From Pseudomonadota bacterium (GTDB lineage Bacteria > Myxococcota_A > UBA796 > SXON01), in assembly GCA_030685065.1 (NCBI GenBank), contig JAUXQH010000001.1, positions 1 to 64,000 of the forward strand: a stretch of 64,000 bases of DNA. Reading direction: 5' to 3'. Position numbers and translations under genes: made by a program. A model generated the notes under the pieces. It saw nothing but the letters and a program-made list of their open reading frames with translations. It ran no database searches and was not told where the DNA came from. This document shows positions 53,601-62,375 of the stretch, in pieces (positions within the stretch are counted from its first letter, which is position 1; every line of letters begins with the position of its first letter).

Positions 53601-54010
53601 CCCGTCGAGGAGCCGTAGGCGGCGCCGCCGAGGCCATCGACGGTGACGTTGTCGTCCCGAACGCCGTTGCCGCCGGCCGCGCCGTACCCGCCGCCGCCGC
53701 CCGAGTCCCGGAACGTCGACCCGCCCTGGCCGCGGCCCGTGCCCTCCCCGTACCCGTTGAGCACGCCGCGGTAGCCCGCCGCGGCCGCGTCGATGGTCGA
53801 CGTGGCGTCGACGTAGATGTACGTCGCGGTGAGGGTGAGCGTGCCCGTGGTGCCGGTGCCGTTGTGGTCGGTCACCGCGAGCGTGCCGCCGTTGATGACG
53901 TAGACGTTGTCGTAGGTGTACGACCCGTCCATCGTGACCGTGGTGCCGTTGACCGTGAGGTCCGCGGCCGCGGCGGTCTGCGCGAGGAGGAACAAGGTGT
54001 AGAGGGACAT
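50624..54010 (-). CDS. Giant surface protein: Gly-rich, MopE and TSP3-like repeats, MYXO-CTERM tail
   Basis: 1128 residues. A signal peptide (MSLYTLFLLAQTAAAA) leads to a Gly-rich beta region (about 20-260, DSGGGGGYGAAGGNG), then about 13 MopE-like units (DDCDDTDATINPG, then YDGIDQDCDG). These units carry fewer Cys than those of the MopE/lamin-tail pair. A thrombospondin type 3-like stretch (DTDGDGIPDHLDTDADGDS) follows from about residue 770. The end is a linker with TDGDTGDT, then GGCGCDTSG and a hydrophobic helix with RRRK, the layout of a MYXO-CTERM sorting signal for cell-surface anchoring. Many DxDxDG loops suggest calcium binding. It lies 3 bases after the OmpA gene. Confidence 0.87.
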   Translation of the reverse strand: MSLYTLFLLAQTAAAADLTVNGTTVTMDGSYTYDNVYVINGGTLAVTDHNGTGTTGTLTLTATYIYVDATSTIDAAAAGYRGVLNGYGEGTGRGQGGSTFRDSGGGGGYGAAGGNGVRDDNVTVDGLGGAAYGSSTGLDIDMGSAGGAGGALDGDSGGYGGDGGGAVWFQADQIVMAGTIRAYGALGVVTNNAAPGGGAGGGVLLYASDLDCRGSIDAYGGAGGDTDDNGGGGGGGRVKQFYDTASSLCAVNVNGGSGPGAATSGGTGTDIDDVVDYDGDGFTSTDGDCAPTDASIYPGAPDAFYDGVDSDCDGASDYDADGDGYNDDAYGGDDCDDTDATINPGAIDIPYDGIDQNCNGSDGVIDADGDGYNTTTDCNDLDASVNPGEAEIWYDGVDQDCDGNDDDQDGDGYPGGTDGTDCDDTDAGVFPGAPDADYDGIDSDCDGASDFDADGDGYDDEAFGGDDCDDTDATIHPGAGDTAYDGIDQDCDGTDAVIDADGDGYDSTEDCNDGNASVHPGAPDLPYDGIDQDCDGADAEIDADGDGYNSIEDCDDTDASVHPGADDVPYDGIDQDCDGADAVIDADGDGYSSVDDCDDSDASVNPGALEVWYDGVDQDCDGASDYDADADGFESVDDGGSGADDCDDADASVNPDAGDAWYDGVDSDCDGASDYDADGDGYDSVSYGGDDCNDGDVATYPGAPDSPSDGVDQDCSGEDNNDADGDGFDDLASGGDDCDDANASINPDAIESWYDGIDADCDGASDFDQDADGHDSAEYGGADCDDLDATVSPDGAETYYDGIDGNCDGLSDFDADGDTVDSAEYDGTDCDDADATIYPGAPELPDGIDNDCNGVSEDDDTDGDGLTDEEEAVIGTDIDNPDTDGDGVWDGTEVGDDLANPDDSDADGVPDWNDADDDGDGIPTVDEVGDYDGGDPGDTVPDTDGDGIPDHLDTDADGDSLLDGVEGTIDTDGDGAADFQDADDDGDGIPTIIEETEDATGDGVADPDADGDGTANSRDTDSDGDGASDLEEGTDDTDGDGIADYVDPDIEGPDTGDTGDTADTGDTDVLPDDRGDTDVVPDDTGAVAPWTYEGGGGCGCDTSGAPAGAAWGALALLGLVIRRRKGGE

Positions 54011-54013
54011 CGG

Positions 54014-55789
54014 CTACTTCTCCGGGACGACGGGGGCGATGGGCGCGGGCACCGTGGGGCTCGGCCCGCGCGGGCGCGTGGCCTTGATGACGAACTCGAC
54101 GCGACGGTTGTTCGCCTTGCCGGCGGTGCTCGCGTTGGTGTCGATGGGCTTGGTCTCCCCGAAGCCGGTGCCGTACAGGCGGGCGGGATCGACCTTGCCG
54201 ACGGTCGTGAGCCACTTCACGACGGCCTCGGCGCGGCCCTGGGACAACGTCAGGTTCTTCTCGTCCTTGCCGTCGCTGTCCGTGTGCCCGGCAACCTCGA
54301 CCTTCTGGATGTCGTCGTTGTTGTTCAGGACGTTCGCGATCTCCTGGAGCAGCGGGAAGCTCTCCTTCTTGATCGTCGTCTTGTTCGTGTCGAAGAAGAT
54401 CTTGTCCATGATCTCGATCTTCTCGAGGGACACGAACACCCGCTTCGGGCAGCCGTCGGAGCGCTCGGGATCTTCGCGCGGGTCCTTCGGCTCGTCCGGG
54501 CACTTGTCGCGCTTGTCGGGGACCAGGTCCGCGTCGCGATCGGGGCAGCCCTTGGTGCGCTCGGGGCCGGCCTCGGTGGGGCAGGCGTCGGCGTTGTCGG
54601 CGATGTGATCGCCGTCGGTGTCGGGGCAGCCCACGGTGGCCTCGGGGCCGGCCTCGTTGGGGCAGGCATCGAGCGCGTCGACGAGGCCGTCCTTGTCGTT
54701 GTCGGTCTCGGGGCAGCCGTCGCTGTCCTCGAACGCGTCGCGGTCCTCGGCGTCGTTCGGGCAGGTGTCCTTGCCGTCCACGATGCCGTCCTTGTCGTTG
54801 TCCTCCTCGGGGCAGCCGTCGCTGTCCTCGAAGCCGTCGGCGTCCTCCGGGACGTCGATGCAGCTGTCGTCGGGGTCGACGATGCCGTCCTTGTCGACGT
54901 CGTAGATGGGCGCCTTGCCGGGGATGCGGTAGCCGACCTGGGCCAGCACGCGCACGTCCGGCGCGCCCACGCCCGCGACGAGCCCGGTGCCGAGGCCGAC
55001 GGTGGCGACGAGCCCGCTCACCTTGCCGTAGGTGCCGTAGGCGTGCAGCTCGACGGGGTTCTTGTTGTAGGGACCGACGCCTCCCGCGAGGGCGAACTGG
55101 GAGTCGAGCTCCGCGCCGAGCGTGAAGGCCTCGCTCACGTGGTAGCCCAGCCCCAGGCCGGCCTGGAGGTTCGAGCCGAAGGAGAACTCGCCCAGCGCGT
55201 CGGCCGGGGCCGCGGAGGCGCCGATGTTGCCGTCGATGAACATCTTCTTCGTCGGGGCCACGCCCGCGGACACCATCAGGCCTGCGCCGAACCCGGCGCC
55301 CGTGCGCTTCTCGACGTTGCCGGTCGGCAGGTTGAGGATGGGGACGATGGCGAGGCCGAGGGGGTCCTCCCCGCGCGTGAGCACGGGGAACACGGCGTCG
55401 AGCCGGAGGTCACCGGTGGAGAAGCCCGACAGGTCAGGGTCGGACGCGCCCAGGTACGGGTAGAGCGGAAGGTCGAGGTCGAGCCGCACCTTTCCGGCGA
55501 TGTTGTACCCGGCGCCCAGCCGCGTGGCGAAGGAGTCGGAGAGGATGGCGGTGCGCGTGCCGTCCTCGAAGACCTGCACGATGGGGTTGTGGGCGTAGAC
55601 CAGCCCGAGGCTCGCGTACCCCGATCCGGACCACCCGATGCCTGGGGACATGATCTGCAGGCCCCCCATCAGGTCCGCGGTGGACCCGGCGGGCCGGTAG
55701 GTGTCGGAGTCCAACGCGAACGCGGGAGAGAGGGCAAGCAGCAGCAACATCGACAGCGTCTCCGGAGCCTCGAAGGTACGCGGAGACAT
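54014..55789 (-). CDS. OmpA-family outer membrane protein with thrombospondin type 3 repeats
   Basis: 591 residues from MSPRTFEAP. Starts at 55840 and 55750 (with GGAG upstream) are also possible. A hydrophobic signal peptide (SMLLLLALSPAFA) leads to a beta-barrel-like region (residues about 30-310). Next come five or so thrombospondin type 3 repeats (DKDGIVDPDDSCIDVP, DNDKDGIVDGKDTCPND), Asp-rich calcium loops with Cys pairs. Residues about 480-585 form the OmpA C-terminal peptidoglycan-binding domain: VEVAGHTDSDG, LSQGRAEAVVKWL and NNRRVEFVIK. It probably ties the outer membrane to peptidoglycan. The giant repeat protein follows 3 bases downstream. Confidence 0.9.
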   Translation of the reverse strand: MSPRTFEAPETLSMLLLLALSPAFALDSDTYRPAGSTADLMGGLQIMSPGIGWSGSGYASLGLVYAHNPIVQVFEDGTRTAILSDSFATRLGAGYNIAGKVRLDLDLPLYPYLGASDPDLSGFSTGDLRLDAVFPVLTRGEDPLGLAIVPILNLPTGNVEKRTGAGFGAGLMVSAGVAPTKKMFIDGNIGASAAPADALGEFSFGSNLQAGLGLGYHVSEAFTLGAELDSQFALAGGVGPYNKNPVELHAYGTYGKVSGLVATVGLGTGLVAGVGAPDVRVLAQVGYRIPGKAPIYDVDKDGIVDPDDSCIDVPEDADGFEDSDGCPEEDNDKDGIVDGKDTCPNDAEDRDAFEDSDGCPETDNDKDGLVDALDACPNEAGPEATVGCPDTDGDHIADNADACPTEAGPERTKGCPDRDADLVPDKRDKCPDEPKDPREDPERSDGCPKRVFVSLEKIEIMDKIFFDTNKTTIKKESFPLLQEIANVLNNNDDIQKVEVAGHTDSDGKDEKNLTLSQGRAEAVVKWLTTVGKVDPARLYGTGFGETKPIDTNASTAGKANNRRVEFVIKATRPRGPSPTVPAPIAPVVPEK

Positions 55790-55867
55790 CCGATGACGCA
55801 AGCGGCGGAGACGCGGGCGGCACTTACTCGAAAGAAACATGCCGCGCGGGTCGGGCCTCCCCTGTGA

Positions 55868-57151
55868 TCAGTGAACGCCCTTCTTCGGCCTCAGCGCGGC
55901 CCCGTGGTTCACGTGATCGTTCCAAGAGGCCGGCGCGAGCCTGTTCTCCACGGGAACCATCGTGATGCAGTCAGGCACGGGGCAGACGATCTGGCACAGA
56001 TTGCAGCCCACGCACTCCGACTCGTCCACGAGCGGCGCCGTCACGTCCACCCCCACCGAGATGCACTGGTGGGCGCCATCGTGACAAGCCACGACACACC
56101 GGTTGCAGCCGATGCAGGTGTTCGAGTCGATCTTCGCGACCGTGTCGTAGTTCAGATCGAGGTTTCCCCACTCGGAGAAGCTCGGGAGCGCGCGGCCGAC
56201 CATCTGGTCGACGCGTTCGAACTGGTGGGTCCGCATGTACTCCTCGAGGCCCTCGATCATGTCCTCGACGATGCGGTAGCCGTGCAGCATGACCGCGGTG
56301 CACACCTGCACGCTCGACGCGCCGAGGAGGAGGAACTCGACCGCATCGCGCCAGCTGGAGATGCCGCCGATGCCGCTGATCGGGAGCCGGAAGTCGGGAT
56401 GACGGCCGAGCTCGCCCGTCATGTACAGCGCGATGGGCTTCACCGCGGGGCCACAGTAGCCGCCGTTCGTGGAGAGCCCGGCGACGCGCGGCTCGAGCAC
56501 GTAGCGGTCGATGTCGACGCCGATGATGCTCTTGATCGTGTTGATGAGCGAGACGCCGTCGGCCCCGCCCTTCTGCGCCGCCAACCCGTGGGGCAGGATG
56601 TTCGAGACGTTCGGCGTGAGCTTCACGAGCACGGGGACGGTGGAGAACTCCTTCGCCCAGCTCGTGATCCGCTCGTTGACCTCCGGCTCCTGGCCGACGG
56701 CCGAGCCCATTCCGCGCTCGCACATGCCGTGGGGGCAGCCGAAGTTCAGCTCCAGGCCGTCCGCGCCCGCCTCGATCGAGCGCTTGATGATCTCCCGCCA
56801 CTCGTCCTTCGTCTCGACCATGAGGGAGACGATGACGGCGTGCTTCGGGTACTTTTTCTTGACGTCGTAGATCTCGCGGAAGTTCGTCTCGAGCGGGCGA
56901 TCCGTGATGAGCTCGATGTTGTTGAAGCCCAGCGGCTCGAGGTTGCCGTAGAGCTTGTTCGCCCCGAAGCGGGAGGAGACGTTCTGGATCGGCGTCCCCA
57001 GCGTTTTCCACACGGCGCCGCCCCAACCGGCGTCGAAGGCGCGCTTGATCTGGTCTCCCGAGTTGGTGGGGGGCGCGCTGGCCAACCAGAACGGGTTCGG
57101 CGAGATGATGCCGCCGGTATCGGTAATCAAGCTGACAGTTCGATCAAGCAT
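55868..57151 (-). CDS. preA: Dihydropyrimidine dehydrogenase subunit PreA
   Basis: 427 residues from MLDRTVSLITD; an upstream extension is low complexity. It reduces uracil or thymine to the dihydro form, with PreT as partner. The N-terminal TIM barrel binds FMN (GTPIQNVSSRFGANK, NIELITDRPLE, LELNFGCPHG, GIGGISSWRDA). The C-terminal ferredoxin-like domain has two [4Fe-4S] motifs: CIGCNRCVVAC and CVGCNLCQIVCPVPDC. Its start lies inside the preT stop region with an eight-base overlap, so the subunits are made together. Dihydroorotate dehydrogenase is ruled out by the C-terminal clusters and the PreT neighbour. Confidence 0.93.
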   Translation of the reverse strand: MLDRTVSLITDTGGIISPNPFWLASAPPTNSGDQIKRAFDAGWGGAVWKTLGTPIQNVSSRFGANKLYGNLEPLGFNNIELITDRPLETNFREIYDVKKKYPKHAVIVSLMVETKDEWREIIKRSIEAGADGLELNFGCPHGMCERGMGSAVGQEPEVNERITSWAKEFSTVPVLVKLTPNVSNILPHGLAAQKGGADGVSLINTIKSIIGVDIDRYVLEPRVAGLSTNGGYCGPAVKPIALYMTGELGRHPDFRLPISGIGGISSWRDAVEFLLLGASSVQVCTAVMLHGYRIVEDMIEGLEEYMRTHQFERVDQMVGRALPSFSEWGNLDLNYDTVAKIDSNTCIGCNRCVVACHDGAHQCISVGVDVTAPLVDESECVGCNLCQIVCPVPDCITMVPVENRLAPASWNDHVNHGAALRPKKGVH

Positions 57152-58448
57152 GGCCGCCTCCCGAGAGGAACGCATGGATACCGGCCGCGGCGCGCTTGCC
57201 CTCGGCGACTGCATTGACGACCTCCTTGCCGCCGTTCAGGGCGTCACCCGCGACGTACCAGCCGGGCCGGGAGGTGGCGCCGCTCCGGTCGGCGAGGACG
57301 CGGCCGGCCTCGGCGTGGATGCCGAGCGCGGCGAGCTGGTCGCCCAGCTTGCTCTGGCCGATGGCGAGGAGGACGAGCTGCGCGGGTGCGGCGTGCGTGC
57401 CGGTGGCATCGGTGTAGCGGACCCCCGACACCGCGCCCTCTCCACCCGGCTCCGCGCCGAGGAAGCCCGCGGGCGAGGCGCCCCAGATCGAGCGGGCGCC
57501 CTCCTGCTTCGCGGCGTCCCACTCGTGGGTGTAGCCGCTCATCTTCGACTCGACGCCGCGGTACAGCATCGTGACCGAGGGCACGCCCAGGCCGAGGAGC
57601 TCGCGCACGCAGTCGACCGCGGTGTTCCCGCCGCCGACGACGACGGCCTCGCGCACGGCGGAGATGTCGATTCGCCCGAGCTTCATCTGCTCGATCCAGG
57701 CGACGGCGCCGAACACGCCGGGGAGGTCCGCGCCGGGGAGGCTGCGGTCCGGACCGAGCCCGACGCCGAGGAACACGGCGTCATGGTCCTCCGCGAGGGA
57801 GGCCCAGGTGCGGTCGCGACCGATCTCGGTGTTCAACACGACCTCGATGCCGCCGATCTCGAGCACCCAGTCGAGCTCGGCCAACGCGTCGACCACGCGC
57901 AGCTTGTAGGGCGCGACGCCGGTGACGTTGAGTCCGCCGGGCACGCTGCCCTTCTCGTAGATCGTCACCGCGTGTCCGTGGCGCCGCAGCTCGTGCGCCG
58001 CGGCGAGCGACGCGGGCCCGGCGCCGACGAGCGCGACGTGCTTGCCCGTGTCGGGGCCGGCCTCGAAGAAGCGCCAGTTCGCCGCGACCGCCTGGTCGGT
58101 GGCGAAGCGCTGCAGCCGCCCGATCTGGATCGGCGGGATGCCCGCTTCGTTGTAGACGCACTCCCCCACGCAGAGGACCTCGACCGGGCACACCCGCGCG
58201 CACGACGTGCCGAGGATGTTGGCGCTGAGGATCGTCCTCGCCGAGCCCTTCACGTTCCCGGTCGCGATCTTCCGGATGAAGCTCGGGATGTCGATCTCGG
58301 TGGGGCAGGCCTTGATGCAGGGTGCGTCGTAACAATAGAGACAACGGGACGCCTCGGCGGCGGCCTGTTGGGCGTCATACGGCGCCTTGTAATCCTCGAA
58401 CGTGGCCTCGGATTGGCTCGGGGCGCGCGGGTCGGGGAGCTTCCACAT
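57144..58448 (-). CDS. preT: Dihydropyrimidine dehydrogenase subunit PreT
   Basis: 434 residues from MWKLPDPRAPSQ, with CTGGAG upstream. N-terminal Fe-S-binding Cys motifs CLYCYDAPCIKACP and CARVCPVEVLCVGEC are followed by a pyridine-nucleotide-disulphide reductase domain. That domain has a FAD motif (VALVGAGPASLAAA), an NAD(P) motif (VVVGGGNTAVD) and YVAGDALNGGKEV. It passes electrons from NAD(P)H to PreA. Glutamate synthase small subunit is a related alternative, but the PreA neighbour settles the call. It is divergent from the NCS1 permease with 91 bases between. Confidence 0.92.
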   Translation of the reverse strand: MWKLPDPRAPSQSEATFEDYKAPYDAQQAAAEASRCLYCYDAPCIKACPTEIDIPSFIRKIATGNVKGSARTILSANILGTSCARVCPVEVLCVGECVYNEAGIPPIQIGRLQRFATDQAVAANWRFFEAGPDTGKHVALVGAGPASLAAAHELRRHGHAVTIYEKGSVPGGLNVTGVAPYKLRVVDALAELDWVLEIGGIEVVLNTEIGRDRTWASLAEDHDAVFLGVGLGPDRSLPGADLPGVFGAVAWIEQMKLGRIDISAVREAVVVGGGNTAVDCVRELLGLGVPSVTMLYRGVESKMSGYTHEWDAAKQEGARSIWGASPAGFLGAEPGGEGAVSGVRYTDATGTHAAPAQLVLLAIGQSKLGDQLAALGIHAEAGRVLADRSGATSRPGWYVAGDALNGGKEVVNAVAEGKRAAAGIHAFLSGGGHA

Positions 58449-58539
58449 GCGAACTCCAGGATCGTACGTACAGGGGGGACCGTCGGGGGTTGTACCACGC
58501 CGGTGGCTGCAAGGAGTAGACTCCCATGCCGGAGAATCC

Positions 58540-60099
58540 ATGCACGACCCTGCTCTCGCGAAGGAGGCGCTCGCCACCCTCCCCGCCGACATCGCGGACA
58601 GCCCCCTCTTCAACGGTGACCTCGCCCCGGTGCCCCTCGCCCGTCGTGATTGGACGACCTACAACTTCGCGGCGCTGTGGATCTCGATGGCCCATTGCAT
58701 CCCGACGTACACGCTGGCGGGCGGGCTCATGGCCGTGGGGATGAACTGGTGGCAGGCCCTGCTCACCATCGGGCTCGGCAACATCATCGTGCTCGTCCCC
58801 ATCCTCCTCAATGCCCACCCCGGCACCGCCTACGGGATCTCGTTCCCGGTGCTCGCGCGCTCCAGCTTCGGCACGGTCGGCGCCAACATTCCCGCCATTC
58901 TCCGCGCCTTCGTCGCGTGTGGGTGGTTCGGCATCAACGCCTACATCGGCGGCGAGGCGGTGAAGACCTTCGTGCTGACGTTCTGGCCGGGCTTCGCGGG
59001 GGTCGGCGGGGGGTGGACCATCGCGGGGCTGTCCGTGCCGAGCGCGATCACGTTCATGATCTTCTGGGCGTTGAACATCGTCATCATCTACCGCGGCATG
59101 AACGCGGTGCGCGTGTTCGAGAATTGGGCGGCGCCGATCGTGCTCGTGCTCGCGGTGGCCCTGCTCGGGTGGGTCGTGATGCGCGCGGACGGCGTGGGCC
59201 CCCTCCTCACCAAGCCCTCGAAGTTCGCGACCTTCGGCGAGTTCTGGCCGGTCTTCGTCCCGTCGTTGACCGCGATGATCGGCTTCTGGAGCACGCTCTC
59301 GCTCAACATCCCCGACTTCACGCGCTACGGTCGCGGCCAGCGCGAGCAGGCGCTCGGCCAGGTGCTCGGCCTCCCGACGACCATGATCGCGTTCTCCGCC
59401 ATCGCCGTCGTCATCACCAGCGCGTCCGCGGCCATCCTGCCCGGCACGCCGGTGAAGGACCTCTGGAACCCCGAGTACCTGCTCGGGCTCATGACCTCCA
59501 GCGCCGCGCCCGCTGGCCTCGCGGCCCCGCTCCTCGCGGACGCCGGCACCCGCGCGGCCGTGGCGGTCATCGCGGTGTTCGGCATCGTGCTCGCCACGCT
59601 CTCCGTGAACATCGCCGCGAACGTGGTGAGCCCGGCGCAGGACTTCGCGAACCTCGCCCCGCGGCACATCAGCTTCAAGACCGGCGGGCTCATCACCGGG
59701 ATCCTCGGCATCCTGTGCATGCCGTGGAAGCTCATGGCCGACCCCGCGACCTACCTCGACGGCTGGCTGGGCGGCGTGGGCGCCCTCCTCGGGCCCGTCG
59801 CGGGCATCATGATCGCGGACTACTGGCTCGTGCGGAAGCGCCAGCTCGACGTCCCGGACCTGTTCCGCACGAACGGACGCTACGCGGGCGTCAACTCCGT
59901 CGCCATCGCCGCGCTCCTGCTCGGCGTGGCCCCGAACCTGCCCGGCTTCCTCATGAAGACGCAGCTGCTCACGACGGTGCCGGCGCTGTTCGTGGCCATC
60001 TACCCCTACGCCTGGTTCACCGGTGTGTTCCTGTCGGGCGCGGTCTACGTGCTCGGGATGCGGGCGCGCGCGGTCACGGCGCCGGCGGCGGCCGGGTAG
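58540..60099 (+). CDS. NCS1-family nucleobase permease
   Basis: 519 residues from an ATG with CCGGAGAATCC upstream. Twelve membrane segments are expected. NCS1 signature sequences are present: DWTTYNFAALWISMAHCIPTY, GTAYGISFPVLARSSFG, GIQWFGINAY-like CGWFGINAYIGGEA, LSLNIPDFTRYGR and PAQDFANL. Substrates of the family are uracil, cytosine, allantoin or hydantoins. Next to PreA/PreT, uracil or thymine uptake is the most likely role. It is transcribed away from preT, an arrangement fit for shared regulation. Confidence 0.92.
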   Translation: MHDPALAKEALATLPADIADSPLFNGDLAPVPLARRDWTTYNFAALWISMAHCIPTYTLAGGLMAVGMNWWQALLTIGLGNIIVLVPILLNAHPGTAYGISFPVLARSSFGTVGANIPAILRAFVACGWFGINAYIGGEAVKTFVLTFWPGFAGVGGGWTIAGLSVPSAITFMIFWALNIVIIYRGMNAVRVFENWAAPIVLVLAVALLGWVVMRADGVGPLLTKPSKFATFGEFWPVFVPSLTAMIGFWSTLSLNIPDFTRYGRGQREQALGQVLGLPTTMIAFSAIAVVITSASAAILPGTPVKDLWNPEYLLGLMTSSAAPAGLAAPLLADAGTRAAVAVIAVFGIVLATLSVNIAANVVSPAQDFANLAPRHISFKTGGLITGILGILCMPWKLMADPATYLDGWLGGVGALLGPVAGIMIADYWLVRKRQLDVPDLFRTNGRYAGVNSVAIAALLLGVAPNLPGFLMKTQLLTTVPALFVAIYPYAWFTGVFLSGAVYVLGMRARAVTAPAAAG

Positions 60100-60102
60100 C
60101 GC

Positions 60103-61449
60103 CTACTCCACGATGACCTCGATCTCCTGGTACACCGCCGGTGACACGGGCGTGCGGTCGTTGTTCGCGAGCTGGACGCGCACCCAGTGGCTCCCGACGG
60201 CGAGCCCGGTGACGGGGACAAAACCGGTGGCGTCCTCGTGGAGCAGGAGGCCGTCGACCCAGACCTGGGCGTGCCCCACGTGGAGCGCGTTCTCGGTGTC
60301 CATGGCGCCCGCGTCGAGCGTGAAATTCTCCGCCTGGAAGGACAGGTCGAAGCTCGAGCCCATGCGCCAGCGCGGCCCCGGATAGGTGATGAGCGCATCG
60401 GGGCGGTCGTCCGGGACCATGACACGGAGGCGGTCGACCACCGGTAGCTCGAACCCGTCGTTCGAGACCAACCGGGCCTCGAACACGTGCGGGCCCGGCG
60501 GTACGTTCTGCAGCAGGAGGGAGGTGATCCAGGTGCGATCGAGCCAGAGTCCGTCCATGAACAGGTGAAGGTGGCCCTCCCCTTCCACGGCTGGAAGCGT
60601 ACCATCGCTCGCGACGAGCAGGAAGGCGCTGGTGGACAGCGCCAACGGGAGGGTGGCGCTGTCGTAGGGGGCGCCGAAGGCGCTGCGGTCGAAGTACACC
60701 CCGCGCACGCCCCGGAGCACCTCGACCCGGGACTCGGAGTACACCGGCGGATCGAGCTTCTGCCCGTCGTTCCCGACCAGATCGACGCGGATCGTGTGCT
60801 CGCCCTCGGTGAGGCCGGTGGCGAGCGCGAGCGTAGGGTCCACGCCCCAATCGCGCACCTGCCCGTCCACCGAGATGGTGAAGTGCCCCTGCCCGAACAC
60901 GTCCTCCGAGCCGATCGCGTCACGCAGCGTGAACCCGCCGATCACGACCGCGAGGGGGACGCTGCTCGCCACGAGCGCGGCGCCGTCGGCAGGGCTCACG
61001 AGGTCCACGGTGGGGAAGGCGGCCTCGACCTCGACGCTGTCACGGGCGTCGAACTCGTGGTGATCGTTGCCGGCGAGCCGCACGAGCAAGGTGTGGGGCC
61101 CTTCGCGCAGGCCCGTGATCTGGGCAGCCGTGTCGGCCGACTCCTCGAACAGCTCCCCGTCGATGTACACGTGGACGTGACCGCGCCCGTCGACGGCCTC
61201 GCCCCCGAGCGCGTCCGGATCGAGCTCGATGCCGCTCACGGTCCAGGCGAGGTCCATCGATCCGTCATAGCTCCCGGCGCCGTCCGTCGGCGTCGTGAGC
61301 GAAATGGACATGGGTCCCGGCTCGGAGACGTCGGGTCCCCCGGGATCCTCGACGCCCTCCGACACACAAGCCAATGACACCAGAAGAAGACCAGACACGA
61401 CCACCCCCGACACACACCCAAGCTTGGGCCTGGCTCGCGGTCGCGGCAA
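60103..61449 (-). CDS. Lipoprotein with four repeated beta-domains
   Basis: 448 residues. The signal peptide ends in VSLAC. Four about 95-residue repeats share GHVHVYIDG, GHFTISVDG, GHLHLFMDG and GHAQVWVDG early, and a later G-P-H-T-L-L-V-R-L-type strand (GPHTLLVRLAGNDH, GEHTIRVDLVGNDG, GPHVFEARLVSNDG, SHWVRVQLANNDR). Each begins with a DxxxL-like strand. I do not recognise the family; it recalls Ig-like or DUF4399-type copper/sugar-binding sandwiches. The His pair in each repeat could bind metal. It converges with the NCS1 permease, with 3 bases between stops. Confidence 0.75.
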   Translation of the reverse strand: MPRPRARPKLGCVSGVVVSGLLLVSLACVSEGVEDPGGPDVSEPGPMSISLTTPTDGAGSYDGSMDLAWTVSGIELDPDALGGEAVDGRGHVHVYIDGELFEESADTAAQITGLREGPHTLLVRLAGNDHHEFDARDSVEVEAAFPTVDLVSPADGAALVASSVPLAVVIGGFTLRDAIGSEDVFGQGHFTISVDGQVRDWGVDPTLALATGLTEGEHTIRVDLVGNDGQKLDPPVYSESRVEVLRGVRGVYFDRSAFGAPYDSATLPLALSTSAFLLVASDGTLPAVEGEGHLHLFMDGLWLDRTWITSLLLQNVPPGPHVFEARLVSNDGFELPVVDRLRVMVPDDRPDALITYPGPRWRMGSSFDLSFQAENFTLDAGAMDTENALHVGHAQVWVDGLLLHEDATGFVPVTGLAVGSHWVRVQLANNDRTPVSPAVYQEIEVIVE

Positions 61450-61575
61450 GCACCTCCGGTAACAATGCGCGAGCCCGTCCGGCCCATAGCCACGCTTGAA
61501 CCTCCGTGAGCTCGGACCCCTCGCTTGTCCGGGAGCCGCGGGGGCCTAGCTACTGTCAGGCAAGGGGGGGATCTC

Positions 61576-62256
61576 ATGTCGAAGCGCAGCTGGTTCCTGG
61601 CCGTTCCGCTCGTGCTGGTGGCGTGTCAAAAGTCACCCGAGGCCTACCAGGGGGCGGAGCAGCCGCCGCCGGAGGCGGGCGAGAGGAGCGGCACCGACGG
61701 GCAGGTGGGGACCGACGGGCAGGTGGGCGCGCGGGGACAGCAGGGAACCGACGAGCTGGACCGGCGCGGGCTCCCCACCCCCGAGGCCGGTGTCGGCCGT
61801 GCGGGCCTGCCACCCGCCGTTCAGAACCTCCAGCAGTACGTGTCACAGCTCCGCGGCTCGAGTGACATGCAATACACCGACATCGCCCAGGCGCTGCGCA
61901 ACCTCGCGGGGGCATTTCGGACCCTGGCGAACGCCAGCCCGCAGATCACCGACCAGATCACCAAGATCGAGTCGTACGCGGACCGGATCGAGGCCGGCGG
62001 CGCCACCTCCAACATGCAGGCACGTTGGGCGAAGCGGGGGCTGAGCGAGGGCGTGGACGCCCTGGAGCTGTACGAGAAGGAGCAGGGCCTCACCTCGACG
62101 GCGGATCGCTTCCAACTCCTGCGCGACCAGCTGGACCTCATCAACGAGGATCAACCGTTCGCGCCCCAGAAGGACACGTTCGTCACCGCGATGGACCAGG
62201 TCACGGAGACCCTGGTGCAATTCAGCGGGCCCCGGCAGCAGCCCGGCACGCAATGA
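61576..62256 (+). CDS. Lipoprotein, paralogue 1
   Basis: 226 residues. The signal peptide MSKRSWFLAVPLVLVAC gives a lipidated Cys. A Gly/Gln-rich linker with GTDGQVG repeated is followed by a helical domain (residues about 75-220): ALRNLAGAFRTLANASPQ, IESYADRIE, LLRDQLDLINEDQPF. The end is QPGTQ. It shares its length, end and helical pattern with the next gene. No function is recognised. The helices could form a bundle, as in periplasmic adaptor lipoproteins. 61450-61575 holds its promoter region, with nothing else seen. Confidence 0.75.
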   Translation: MSKRSWFLAVPLVLVACQKSPEAYQGAEQPPPEAGERSGTDGQVGTDGQVGARGQQGTDELDRRGLPTPEAGVGRAGLPPAVQNLQQYVSQLRGSSDMQYTDIAQALRNLAGAFRTLANASPQITDQITKIESYADRIEAGGATSNMQARWAKRGLSEGVDALELYEKEQGLTSTADRFQLLRDQLDLINEDQPFAPQKDTFVTAMDQVTETLVQFSGPRQQPGTQ

Positions 62257-62375
62257 GGGCTGCCGGGCGGGGCGCGCGCTCCGAGGCGTGCTCCTCGGCC
62301 GGGGCTGCGCTTGCCCGACGCTCGGGCAGGCCTAGGTTCGGGTCGTAGCTTCGGGACGGAGCTCTGGGGGACACG

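Noticed and set aside
50564-55867. A 1767-residue open frame on the plus strand opposite the giant surface protein and OmpA
   Set aside because: Same reason as above: antisense reading of Asp/Gly repeats. The minus strand has a signal peptide, OmpA domain and sorting tail.
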